Below, piece after piece: positions 26,689 to 35,013 of a stretch of 64,000 bases of DNA; positions within the stretch are counted from its first letter, which is position 1; every line of letters starts with the position of its first letter. The stretch comes from Ignavibacteria bacterium (GTDB taxonomy: Bacteria > Bacteroidota > Ignavibacteria > Kapaibacteriales > UBA4661): positions 29,792 to 93,791 of the forward strand of contig JAAFIV010000018.1 of assembly GCA_013298775.1 (NCBI GenBank), in the 5' to 3' direction. Position numbers and translations under genes: made by a program. The notes beneath the pieces are model-generated. The model was not told the DNA's origin, ran no database searches, and was given only the letters and a program-made list of their open reading frames with translations.

Positions 26689-27825
26689 ATGAGCAAAAAA
26701 ATTCGTGTTCTTATTGTTGATGATTCCGCGCTCGTGCGGGATATTCTCTCACAAGGGTTGGGAGCCGACCCGAATATTGAAGTTGTTGGGGTAGCCCCCG
26801 ACCCCTTTGTTGCGCGTGATAAAATTGTGGAATTGCGCCCAGATGTTCTTACGCTGGATGTGGAAATGCCTCGTATGGATGGTGTTGAGTTTTTACGCCG
26901 TTTGATGCCGCAATTTCCTATTCCTGTGGTGATGGTGAGTTCACTAACCCAACGCGGGAAAGAAATCACCATGCAAGCACTGGAGGCAGGTGCAGTAGAT
27001 TTTGTTGCAAAGCCTACATCCAACGTTGCACAAGGCTTGCAGGGAATGATGATGGAATTGCGCACAAAAGTCAAAATTGCATCAACGGCGAATGTTTCTC
27101 ATTGGAAATCAAAACGAGAAGAGCTGTTTTCGGCGGTGCGCTCGGGAGCAGGTACGGCAGCAGGAGCAAGTGGCAGTGCCGCTTCTACGCCTTCTGCTGG
27201 AGTTGGTTCTTCTCCCGCCGCACCAGCATTCAAAGCAAAAGCATTGGCAGAATCTACGGATAAAGTCATTGCAATCGGTGCAAGTACGGGCGGTACAGAG
27301 GCAATTCGCCGTTTAGTGCGTGAATTCCCAGCAACAACGCCTGGTGTGGTTATTGTTCAGCACATGCCACAAGGATTTACCAAAACTTTTGCCGATAGAT
27401 TGAATGAAGAATGTGCAATGGAAGTCAAAGAAGCTGCCAATGGAGACCGCGTTGTTACTGGACGCATTCTGGTCGCGCCAGGCGATATGCACTTAAAAGT
27501 TGTGCGTTCTGGCGGGCGATATGAGGTTGTTTTGTCGCAAGAAGATAAAGTAAATGGTCATCGCCCTGCGGTGGACGTGATGATGAAATCTGTTGCAGAA
27601 TACGTTGGCGCAAATGCGTGTGGCGTAATTCTTACTGGTATGGGCAATGACGGTGCGCAAGGCTTGAAAGCAATGCGTGATGCGGGCGCAAAGACGATTG
27701 GACAGGATGAATCGTCTTCGGTCGTCTTCGGCATGCCCAAAGTAGCTCAAGAAGTGGGCGCGGTGCAAACCGTTTTGCCACTACCAAAAATTGGTGCTGC
27801 AATTTTGCAAGCAGTTGGCGTTTAG
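26689..27825 (+). CDS. cheB: CheB chemoreceptor glutamate methylesterase
   Basis: 378 residues: a REC domain (phospho-Asp57 in LTLDVEMPRMDG), an Ala/Gly/Ser-rich linker (about 150-190) and a methylesterase domain with catalytic Ser199 in GASTGG, His225 in QHMPQGF and Asp321 in GMGNDGAQG. Phosphorylation by CheA would activate removal of receptor methyl groups, opposing CheR. Standard length and full active site. The next gene, REC-CheD, starts 52 bases downstream and its REC domain is similar to that of CheB. Confidence 0.95.
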   Translation: MSKKIRVLIVDDSALVRDILSQGLGADPNIEVVGVAPDPFVARDKIVELRPDVLTLDVEMPRMDGVEFLRRLMPQFPIPVVMVSSLTQRGKEITMQALEAGAVDFVAKPTSNVAQGLQGMMMELRTKVKIASTANVSHWKSKREELFSAVRSGAGTAAGASGSAASTPSAGVGSSPAAPAFKAKALAESTDKVIAIGASTGGTEAIRRLVREFPATTPGVVIVQHMPQGFTKTFADRLNEECAMEVKEAANGDRVVTGRILVAPGDMHLKVVRSGGRYEVVLSQEDKVNGHRPAVDVMMKSVAEYVGANACGVILTGMGNDGAQGLKAMRDAGAKTIGQDESSSVVFGMPKVAQEVGAVQTVLPLPKIGAAILQAVGV

Positions 27826-27877
27826 TGCAATCTGTACTGTTGGAATTGTACCTTTGGAACAATGAATTCAAGACATT

Positions 27878-29035
27878 ATGGCTGAAAAAATACGTGTTTT
27901 ATTGGTGGATGATTCGCCGCTTGTGCGGGATTTACTAACGAAATCCCTGAGTGCGCCAGAGCATGAACTGGAAATTGTTGGTGCGGCTATAAACGGTCAA
28001 GATGCCCTCGATAAGCTCCAATCGCTTGCTGTGGATGTGGTGGTAACGGATATGGAAATGCCCGTGATGAACGGGTTGGACTTTATCAAAGCAGCAATGG
28101 CTCGCGAATCTGTTCCCATCGTTGTTTTAAGTTCTTGGGCGCAAAACGATAAAAGTATTACTTTGCAAGCTCTCGAAGCAGGTGCGGTTGATTTTATTCC
28201 CAAGCCCTCAGCAATGAGTCCGCAAGGCTTTCAAGATACACTTGCTCGTTTGGTCGTGAAAATACGGGCTGCGTACCGCATTAGCGGTGGAGAAGCCCGA
28301 CCAACGCGGCAAAAAAGTAGTCTTGGTGCCGCTCAGGGGAATTCCATTCCTAAAATGGAACTACCCGCAAAACCAACGTTGCCTTTTCCAAACCAAGTAC
28401 CATCGCAAGCAGAATCAGCGTTTAGTTCTCAGCAAGGACGACCTGTTACGGCACCAAGCATTGCACCAAATATTGCACCAAGCAATGTATCAAGTTCTTT
28501 GTCAAATTCGCTGCCGACGAGTAGTCTCAATTATGAGGAACGTATTCCGCAGCTTATTTTGGGTGTTGGTGAGTTTGGTGTGGCGCATGAATACGGGAAA
28601 ATCGTAAAAACATTTGCTCTTGGTTCGTGTGTTGCGGTGTGTTTATTCACTCCAACGCAAGATATTGTGGGCATGGCGCACGTGGCATTGGCGAATTCAG
28701 AAACATCCAGAGAAAAAGCAAAAACGTTACCGGGCTACTTTGCCGATACCGCCATTCCAGCACTTATCAATGAAATGCGGGCAAAAGGCTATCGCAAGCC
28801 CATGTCTCAACTAACGGCAAAGCTCGCTGGCGGTGCGCAAACTGGTGCAGATGCAGGGAACTACTTCAAGATTGGTGAAAAAAATATTGCTGCAATTAAA
28901 CAGCTTCTTCAAGCTCTTGGGATTTCCATTGCCTCTGAAGATACTGGGCAAACCTTTAGTCGCACGGTGTTTATTCAAGTAGGCTCAAAAGCTGTTCACG
29001 TCTCTTCTCCAGAAAAGAAGCCTTGGATTTTGTAG
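27878..29035 (+). CDS. REC-CheD fusion: response regulator fused to receptor glutamine deamidase
   Basis: 385 residues. The REC domain (1-135) carries DDSPLVRD and phospho-Asp58 in VTDMEMPVMNG, and resembles the CheB receiver. A Pro/Ser-rich linker (about 140-220) leads to a CheD domain (about 225-385). The deamidase residues Thr245, Cys251 and His268 (T-F-A-L-G-S-C and GMAHVAL) have exactly the spacing of the family's T/C/H triad, and KLAGGAQ follows. CheD deamidates receptor glutamines and binds CheC/CheY-P in other bacteria. Direct control of CheD by phosphorylation is inferred from the fusion. Confidence 0.93.
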   Translation: MAEKIRVLLVDDSPLVRDLLTKSLSAPEHELEIVGAAINGQDALDKLQSLAVDVVVTDMEMPVMNGLDFIKAAMARESVPIVVLSSWAQNDKSITLQALEAGAVDFIPKPSAMSPQGFQDTLARLVVKIRAAYRISGGEARPTRQKSSLGAAQGNSIPKMELPAKPTLPFPNQVPSQAESAFSSQQGRPVTAPSIAPNIAPSNVSSSLSNSLPTSSLNYEERIPQLILGVGEFGVAHEYGKIVKTFALGSCVAVCLFTPTQDIVGMAHVALANSETSREKAKTLPGYFADTAIPALINEMRAKGYRKPMSQLTAKLAGGAQTGADAGNYFKIGEKNIAAIKQLLQALGISIASEDTGQTFSRTVFIQVGSKAVHVSSPEKKPWIL

Positions 29036-29076
29036 GGGGCGTGTGTCCAGGAGTTCATTAAAAATATTTGTAATTG

Positions 29077-29096
29077 CACAGACAACAGTGTCCGTG
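29077..29096. repeat. Single degenerate palindrome of family A type
   Basis: CACAGACAACAGTGTCCGTG keeps 7 of 8 arm pairs of the family A palindrome. It lies just upstream of a family C element. Confidence 0.5.
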
Positions 29097-29110
29097 ATTC
29101 CGAAGCGGGT

Positions 29111-29275
29111 ACGTAGATACCAATGTCATCAACGTAAGGATTTCCCACTCATCCCAACCCTTCTCCCAGAAGGAGAAGGGCAAGATACAGAGCCACCTCT
29201 TCACCCTCGCCCTCTGGGAGAGGGTCGCTCGCAGAGCGGGGTGAGGGCTTATGTTGATGACATTGACGTAGATAC
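29111..29275. mobile_element. Palindromic element, family C (copy 2), with flanking direct repeats
   Basis: The outer arms CAATGTCATCAAC (29121-29133) and GTTGATGACATTG (29253-29265) are perfect inverted repeats. The decamer ACGTAGATAC directly repeats outside both ends (29111-29120 and 29266-29275), like a target duplication. Inside are two GA-rich palindromes, CCCTTCTCCCAGAAGGAGAAGGG-like and ACCCTCGCCCTCTGGGAGAGGGT-like, related to the copy at 23310 while the outer arms are not. It separates REC-CheD from cheY. Confidence 0.82.
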
Positions 29276-29371
29276 TCTGATTTTTACCATTTACAAACGT
29301 CCTAACGTCATTTTGTTTTTGTTCTTCACACCATTATTTTCCGTATTCTTCATTTTAAGAGGAGTTTTCCA

Positions 29372-29743
29372 ATGGCGTTTAAAACAGCTTTAGTTGTCGA
29401 TGATACCGAGATTCATCGCTCTGCAACGCGCACCTTTCTTGCAATGTCAGGCTTTAAGGTTGATTTAGCTGAAGATGGCATTCAAGGCTTAAAAGTGCTG
29501 GATTCCAAAACGTTTGATGTTATTTTTTCAGATATTGAAATGCCAAACATGAATGGAATGGAGTTCCTCAAACGAGTACGCAAGCACGCAACGGCTGGAA
29601 AAACGCCAGTTGTCATGCTTTCAACGTTGGATAGTCCCGAAATGCAAGCAAAACTCCAGCAGCTTGGTGCGAACCATTATTTAGTAAAACCCTTTTCCGG
29701 CGACCGCATGAAAACTGCATTGAAAGCGGTTGGGTTGTTGTGA
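29372..29743 (+). CDS. CheY-like response regulator
   Basis: A 123-residue stand-alone receiver: acidic pocket VVDDTEIHR (Asp10/Asp11), phospho-Asp54 in FSDIEMPNMNG, conserved Ser/Thr in VVMLSTLDS and Lys in HYLVKPF. AGAGGAG lies just upstream of the ATG. In this cluster it is the best candidate for the diffusible output of CheA. No motor gene is in the window, so its target (gliding machinery, pili or other) is unknown. Confidence 0.93.
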   Translation: MAFKTALVVDDTEIHRSATRTFLAMSGFKVDLAEDGIQGLKVLDSKTFDVIFSDIEMPNMNGMEFLKRVRKHATAGKTPVVMLSTLDSPEMQAKLQQLGANHYLVKPFSGDRMKTALKAVGLL

Positions 29744-29846
29744 GTCGGGTACATCTTTGCAAAAAAACTGTCGTTCATAGTTTTCAGAATCAAGACCTCT
29801 GCACACAGAGCAGATACAAGTGCTTGCACTTTTAGTATGCGACAAG

Positions 29847-29990
29847 TATGCGACAAAACCTCTGAATAGTAGGTGAAATCAGGCTTCGGTGGCACAGACA
29901 TTCTTGTCTGTGTTCGTCGCTTGAATCCCGCATCAATACTCATAGACAAGAATGTCTGTGCTACTATTGAAAAAAAATGCTGTGTACTTG
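29847..29990. repeat. Twin-palindrome element, family A (copy 3)
   Basis: Left palindrome CACAGACATTCTTGTCTGTG (29893-29912) and right CATAGACAAGAATGTCTGTG (29941-29960) are inverted relative to each other, with linker TTCGTCGCTTGAATCCCGCA. Outer arm remnants are GTATGCGACAAAACC on the left and TGCTGTGTAC on the right. It occupies much of the 383-base gap between cheY and the Hpt-REC gene. Confidence 0.85.
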
Positions 29991-30126
29991 TGCTGAGGCT
30001 TAAATATCATCTACCTTAGATTTGATGCGGCTTTGGTCGCTCAATTGCCCTTGTGTTACGCCACATAACACCAGCATTTTCCGAAAGCCATAAGAATATT
30101 CTCTTCCGACCACACAAGAACATTCC

Positions 30127-31416
30127 ATGACGCACGAACAAGAATCCCAACTTAGCGATTTAATTGACCTCGTTGAACGCTTGGAGCAGCTTCTCCTTAA
30201 TTTTGAGGAAATGCTCGACACGCAGGGCGACAAAACCGAGAGTGTGCATCAAATCTTTCGGATTGCCCACAATCTGAAAAGCACACTTGGGTTGGCTCAA
30301 CGCGATGCTTCCTCGCAGCTTATCCATGCGGTGGAGTCTAATTTTGACTTGGTACGCAATGGCTTTGCTGAACCAACGCAAATGCTCGTTCATAAGTCGC
30401 TTATGGCGGTTGATGCTATCCGTTTCAATATCTTTCTCCCTGCCGAGCATCATGCAGAATTAGCGGTACTTCAGAAGGAATTGGAGCATATCCATGAAGA
30501 GGCACAACGCAATACCAGTGGGAATTCTTCAGGAGGTAAAAACTTTATTGAATTGCAATTCCCATTAACTGAGCGGCAACGCGGTTTACTGGGGGGAATG
30601 GTGCAAGAAAAATTCAATATTTACCAGATTGAAAAAGTCATCAACCCATCACTTCTTTCTCAAAATACCTATGAGAATTTGCCCATCTATGATGATATTC
30701 GTGAGGTGGGAATTCACATCGCTACATACCCAGAGTACGAGAATTTACCTCGCTCTGAAGCTGAATCGGTGATGCGCATTGTGCTTGCCACGACGTTTGA
30801 ATTGGATGAACTGGAAATGCACATCTTCGACCCCGTAAAGCCCGTGGATGTTGAGAAAGTAATGCAAAAACCGAGCGGCAGCCAGCAACCAAGCACCGCA
30901 AACGTCAATGTGCAGAAAAATGAGAGCAGTATCGTGAAAGCGGGTATGCAGCCAGCGAATTCCATGAGTGCAGCAGGAAGTATTCCTCAACAAAAAGATG
31001 TCCGCGCCGTTAAGAAAATGAATATCCTCATTGCGGAAGATGATTTTGTTAGCCGCACCGTCATTCACGAGATTTTATCGCCCTTTGGCGTATGCGACCT
31101 CGCCGCCGATGGACGTGAGGCACTGATGGCGTTCGAGCAAACGCTGAACGATGGTGGCTCATACGACCTTATTTGTTTGGATATTATGATGCCGATGATG
31201 GACGGAACACAAGCATTGAAGGGCATTCGAGAGCTGGAAGATAAAAAACGCCTTCCTCTCCAGCAACGGTCAAAAATTGTGATGACCACTGCGCTGGATA
31301 GCATGGACCAAGTCTTCAAGGCTTTTCGCTTGCAATGCGATGCGTATATTACCAAGCCCATTTCGCGAGCAAAAGTTTTGAATCAACTTCGTAAATTGCA
31401 TTTGCTCGAAGAGTAG
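30127..31416 (+). CDS. Hpt-REC phosphotransfer protein with unassigned middle domain
   Basis: 429 residues. The N-terminal Hpt domain (1-125) has His48 in RIAHNLKSTLGL. A middle domain (about 138-245) with strands FIELQFPLTER, VGIHIATYP and SVMRIVLATTFELDELEMHIF is unassigned; its pattern resembles CheA regulator-binding (P2-like) domains, which is only a suggestion. A Gln/Ser linker leads to a C-terminal REC domain (298-429) with phospho-Asp352 in CLDIMMPMMDG. It lacks a kinase core, so it must relay phosphate from another kinase. Its REC domain is a close paralogue of the stand-alone regulator at 34379. Confidence 0.88.
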   Translation: MTHEQESQLSDLIDLVERLEQLLLNFEEMLDTQGDKTESVHQIFRIAHNLKSTLGLAQRDASSQLIHAVESNFDLVRNGFAEPTQMLVHKSLMAVDAIRFNIFLPAEHHAELAVLQKELEHIHEEAQRNTSGNSSGGKNFIELQFPLTERQRGLLGGMVQEKFNIYQIEKVINPSLLSQNTYENLPIYDDIREVGIHIATYPEYENLPRSEAESVMRIVLATTFELDELEMHIFDPVKPVDVEKVMQKPSGSQQPSTANVNVQKNESSIVKAGMQPANSMSAAGSIPQQKDVRAVKKMNILIAEDDFVSRTVIHEILSPFGVCDLAADGREALMAFEQTLNDGGSYDLICLDIMMPMMDGTQALKGIRELEDKKRLPLQQRSKIVMTTALDSMDQVFKAFRLQCDAYITKPISRAKVLNQLRKLHLLEE

Positions 31417-31429
31417 TCGTTTGCCAAAT

Positions 31430-31572
31430 GTACACCACAAAGGCTCTGAGAAGAGCGTAGAATCAGGCTTCAGTGGCACAGGCATTCTTGCCTGTGTATG
31501 TCGCTTGAAGCCCGCGCTAACACTCACAGACAAGAATGTCTGTGCCACTATGAAAAAAGGTTTGTCGTGTAC
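31430..31572. repeat. Twin-palindrome element, family A (copy 4, 143 bp with outer arms)
   Basis: The most complete copy. Outer arms GTACACCACAAA (31430-31441) and TTTGTCGTGTAC (31561-31572) are inverted with one mismatch. Left palindrome CACAGGCATTCTTGCCTGTG (31477-31496) and right palindrome CACAGACAAGAATGTCTGTG (31525-31544). In the left one both arms have changed together (A to G and T to C), keeping the stem. It lies in the 349-base gap before the hybrid kinase. Confidence 0.88.
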
Positions 31573-31765
31573 AGAGCTGCACCACTATTGAAGAAATTTT
31601 GTCATGTACTGAGGTCGTTTGTTCCATACAACGAGCATTGTACGAAAGTTCTCATTTTCAATTACCCCAAAAACTTTAGCAAGAATCTGATTCGCACGAC
31701 ATCACGCTACCGACGACTATTCACGCTTCTTTTGAATTTATTCTGACTCATCACCTAGACCATTT

Positions 31766-34264
31766 ATGAGCCAAGCAGCCCAGCAAATACCAGCATTGGA
31801 AAAATTACCCGTTGTCATTCTTTACGTAGAAGACGACCCCGCAATTCGCTTACTAACCAAGATGTTGCTTGAGAAGCGTGTTGAAAAAGTTGTTTTGGCG
31901 CAAGATGGTCAAGAGGGACTTGCAATGTTTGAAAAACATCAGCCCGACGTGGTTGTCGCCGATGTTGCCATGCCGATTATGGATGGTATGGAGATGTCGC
32001 GCCGTATTCGCATGCAAAATAGCCGCATTCCAATAATTCTTACCACCGCATACGACCGCACAGATTTCCTTCTGAACGCTATTGAAATTGGCATTGACCA
32101 ATACATCATTAAGCCCGTAAAGCAAGAGAAACTCTACGTTGCGATTGAACGTGCCGTCAATACCTTGCTTGTTGAAAAGCAGCTTGCAGAGCAGCGAAAA
32201 GTTGTGCAAGAAACAAAAGAGCAATTAGAAGCGGTGTTGAATTCTGTTCCAGGTACAATTTCGTGGATTGGTAAGGATTTGAAATATCTTGGGGTGAATA
32301 ATCACATCGAAAGCGTAACCGGCTTGCCAGCAAGTGAATATCCCGGCAAAGAGGTCGGTTTTATCGGGCAGCCACAAACATTGAGATTTAAGGAACTCAT
32401 CCGCCAATTCTTTGAAAGCTCTAGTGATATAACAGAATTTGAAATTGAAATCAATACTCCAGTGGGCTTGAAAACCTACTTTGTCATTGGGAGAAAGTAC
32501 CACAATGGAGAAGCGGCGGTCTTTGCCAGCATTGATATTACTGAGCGCAAAGAAGCTGAAAAGGCAATGCAAAGCATCAATGAAGAATTAGAGCGGCGTG
32601 TCGCAGAGCGTACCATTGAGATTGTTCGTGCAAAAGAAGTAGCTGAGGCTGCTAACGAGGCTAAAAGTACCTTTTTGGCGAACATGAGCCACGAGCTACG
32701 CACTCCTTTGAATGGTATTATTGGTATGAGTAGTTTGCTCACAAGCGGAGAAAATTTAACAACGAAACAGCATGAGTATCTACGAATGGTACGGGTTTCG
32801 GCGGATTCGCTCCTGTACATCATCAATGATATTTTGGATATTTCCAAAATCGAAGCACAGAAATTGGAGTTTGAAAACATTCCTATTGATGTGAAAACGC
32901 TCATCGTGGATGTTTGTGAGATTTTCCGCGCTCAGGCACAAAGTAAGGGTTTGGAATTGCAAGTACATGTTGATGAATCTATTCCCGCACGCATGATTGG
33001 CGATGCTATTCGTTACAAGCAAATTTTGAATAATTTTATTGCAAACGCAATGAAATTTACCGACAGAGGTATCGTGAAAGTTTCGGCAACACTCGTGGAA
33101 ACACAAGAAAATTACGCCCTTGTCGAGTGTGTGGTTAAGGATTCTGGTATTGGAATTGCACAAGACAAGATGGATAAGCTCTTCAAGAGTTTTAGTCAAA
33201 TAGACCCTTCTTTTACTCGTAAATATGGTGGAACAGGCTTAGGACTTGCCATCGCAAAACAGCTCGCAGAGATGATGGGTGGCGGAGTTTGGTGTAAAAG
33301 TGAAGAAGGTTTGGGTTCTACCTTTGGCTTTACTGTTCGATTGCCAATTGCTAATCAACAAGATGAGTCGCAAAGCGCGACGTTTGTGCGTACTTCCACG
33401 GGCAGTGCGCCCAAAGCAACATCCACCGGAAGGCAGCTTCGGGTCTTGGTTGCAGAAGACAGCCCTATCAATCAAGCTGTACTTCGCGAAACATTGGGCA
33501 TTAACAATTGGGAACTGCACATTGTTGGAAATGGGCAGGAGGCATTGGATGAATTAGAACGACAAAATTTTGATTTTGATATTATTCTGATGGATGTGCA
33601 AATGCCCGAAATGGACGGTTTGACGGCGACCGCAGCCATTCGAGCGCACGAAAAAATTACGAGAAGGCACGTACCAATTATCGGCATTACCGCTCACGCA
33701 ACCGCTCAAGATGCCGAGATGTGCCGCCGCGCAGGTATGGATGATGTTGTTACGAAACCCTTAGATTTTGGCAAGCTCTACGATGCAATCTGGCGATTAC
33801 TTCAATCAAAAAATGCCACATCGGATGCTGCTGCGCCACAATCAACCAATGCTGCCGAGAGCAAGGAATCCTCTTCGTTCAATGAAGAGCCAGCACTGCC
33901 AATGTGGACAGGTACGCCACCTGCCGATATTTCACGCCTTTTGCAAGCAGTGAATGGTAAAAAAGATGTTGTTGAAAAACTCATTACATACTTCTTACAA
34001 AATTATCCTACGGACGTAACAGCGATTGAACATGCTGTAAATGAAAACAAAGCTGCGGAGCTGCATTCCTGCGCTCATAAGCTAAAATCAGCCGTTGGCA
34101 ATTTTGGTGCAGAACGTTGTTTGGATTTATGCGCTCAGTTGGAGAAAATTGGTAAAAATGGTATGTTGCATGAAGCACCATCGTTATTTACGATGCTCAA
34201 AGAAGAAATTGCTCATTTGGATTCTTTCTTTCGCTCTGGCGCGTGGAAGCAGTTTATTTCGTAA
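31766..34264 (+). CDS. Hybrid histidine kinase REC-PAS-HisKA-HATPase-REC-Hpt
   Basis: 832 residues, no membrane segments. An N-terminal REC (phospho-Asp66 in [11 protein letters not shown]) is followed by a PAS domain (about 155-262), a coiled coil (about 262-300), and HisKA with His309 in [11 protein letters not shown]. The HATPase has N box [12 protein letters not shown]1 DSGIGIA and G2 GGTGLGLA. A second REC has Asp610 in [11 protein letters not shown], and a C-terminal Hpt has His771 in [10 protein letters not shown]. It carries a complete internal four-step relay. The N-terminal REC lets another regulator or kinase modulate it, and the Hpt can pass phosphate to the next gene's REC. Confidence 0.94.
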   Translation: MSQAAQQIPALEKLPVVILYVEDDPAIRLLTKMLLEKRVEKVVLAQDGQEGLAMFEKHQPDVVVADVAMPIMDGMEMSRRIRMQNSRIPIILTTAYDRTDFLLNAIEIGIDQYIIKPVKQEKLYVAIERAVNTLLVEKQLAEQRKVVQETKEQLEAVLNSVPGTISWIGKDLKYLGVNNHIESVTGLPASEYPGKEVGFIGQPQTLRFKELIRQFFESSSDITEFEIEINTPVGLKTYFVIGRKYHNGEAAVFASIDITERKEAEKAMQSINEELERRVAERTIEIVRAKEVAEAANEAKSTFLANMSHELRTPLNGIIGMSSLLTSGENLTTKQHEYLRMVRVSADSLLYIINDILDISKIEAQKLEFENIPIDVKTLIVDVCEIFRAQAQSKGLELQVHVDESIPARMIGDAIRYKQILNNFIANAMKFTDRGIVKVSATLVETQENYALVECVVKDSGIGIAQDKMDKLFKSFSQIDPSFTRKYGGTGLGLAIAKQLAEMMGGGVWCKSEEGLGSTFGFTVRLPIANQQDESQSATFVRTSTGSAPKATSTGRQLRVLVAEDSPINQAVLRETLGINNWELHIVGNGQEALDELERQNFDFDIILMDVQMPEMDGLTATAAIRAHEKITRRHVPIIGITAHATAQDAEMCRRAGMDDVVTKPLDFGKLYDAIWRLLQSKNATSDAAAPQSTNAAESKESSSFNEEPALPMWTGTPPADISRLLQAVNGKKDVVEKLITYFLQNYPTDVTAIEHAVNENKAAELHSCAHKLKSAVGNFGAERCLDLCAQLEKIGKNGMLHEAPSLFTMLKEEIAHLDSFFRSGAWKQFIS

Positions 34265-34306
34265 ACATGAAGAAAATAAAAACCCGTACTAAAAGAACGT
34301 GTACTA

Positions 34307-34352
34307 TTTGATAAACAAAACATTCGATAAACAAAACATTCGATAAACAAAA
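34307..34352 (+). repeat. 16-bp tandem repeat upstream of a response regulator gene
   Basis: Two full units of CATTCGATAAACAAAA (34321-34352) and a partial one before them (34307-34320). They lie between the hybrid kinase stop and the next ribosome site (AAGGAT). Confidence 0.85.
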
Positions 34353-34378
34353 ATTTAGAAGAATTTTAAGGATAATAT

Positions 34379-34774
34379 ATGAAAATGCTTGTAATGGAAG
34401 ATGAGTTTGTAAGCCGTAGCGTCATGACGGAAATTCTTGCGCCATACGGTGAAGTAGTTGCAGCTGAAAATGGTCGCGAGGCTTTGGAAAAATTTCAAAC
34501 CGCGTTACAAAGCCCAAATAAGTTTGATGTGGTCTTCTTGGATATTATGGTGCCAGAGATGACGGGGCAAGATGTCTTAAAAAACATCCGCGAAATGGAG
34601 CAGCAACATGGCGTTTTTGCACTCGCTGGCGCGAAAGTAGTCATGACAACAGCTCTCGGCGATTTTGCCAACGTAAAGGCTGCCTTTAAGCACCAATGCG
34701 AAGCCTATTTGATAAAGCCCATTGACCGCGAAAAAGTGATTAGTACCTTGCAAGGTTTGGGCATGATTTCGTAA
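34379..34774 (+). CDS. Stand-alone response regulator (REC)
   Basis: A 131-residue receiver. Acid pocket MEDEFVSRSV (Glu7/Asp8), phospho-Asp55 in FLDIMVPEMTG, TTALGDFANVKAAF after the conserved Thr, and Lys in YLIKPIDREK. It is clearly paralogous to the REC domain of the Hpt-REC protein at 30127 (shared EDxFVSRxV, LDIM, VMTTALxxF and QCxAYxxKPI patterns). It probably receives phosphate from the hybrid kinase Hpt just upstream. A Rho-independent terminator about 115 bases downstream ends the cluster. Confidence 0.92.
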   Translation: MKMLVMEDEFVSRSVMTEILAPYGEVVAAENGREALEKFQTALQSPNKFDVVFLDIMVPEMTGQDVLKNIREMEQQHGVFALAGAKVVMTTALGDFANVKAAFKHQCEAYLIKPIDREKVISTLQGLGMIS

Positions 34775-34887
34775 CATGGATGCTCGCTTGTTGTTGTAGA
34801 AATAATACGCGGCTACTGCTCGGTATGGCAACAACAATATCATTTTGAGCTGTTTTCTTTGTTTGAACATTGCAAAAAAAATCTGGT

Positions 34888-34926
34888 AAAAGCACACGGG
34901 ACGCTTGTTCACCGTGTGCTTTTTGC
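34888..34926 (+). terminator. Hairpin terminator ending the chemosensory cluster
   Basis: AAAAGCACACGG (34888-34899) pairs perfectly with CCGTGTGCTTTT (34912-34923), with a 12-base loop and a T run at the 3' side. Confidence 0.88.
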
Positions 34927-35013
34927 GTATTATTGGAATCCCATCACTGTAAGTGTCTTCATGTATTGATGTGTATTTGTAAGGGCAATTCCTTTCACTT
35001 TTTTTATTTCATT

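Noticed and set aside
31270..31548. Minus-strand frame MAQTFLSVSVSAGFK...
   Set aside because: It spans a family A palindromic repeat and the antisense of the Hpt-REC gene. It is a repeat artefact, as are similar frames at 29677-29949 and 22991-23293.
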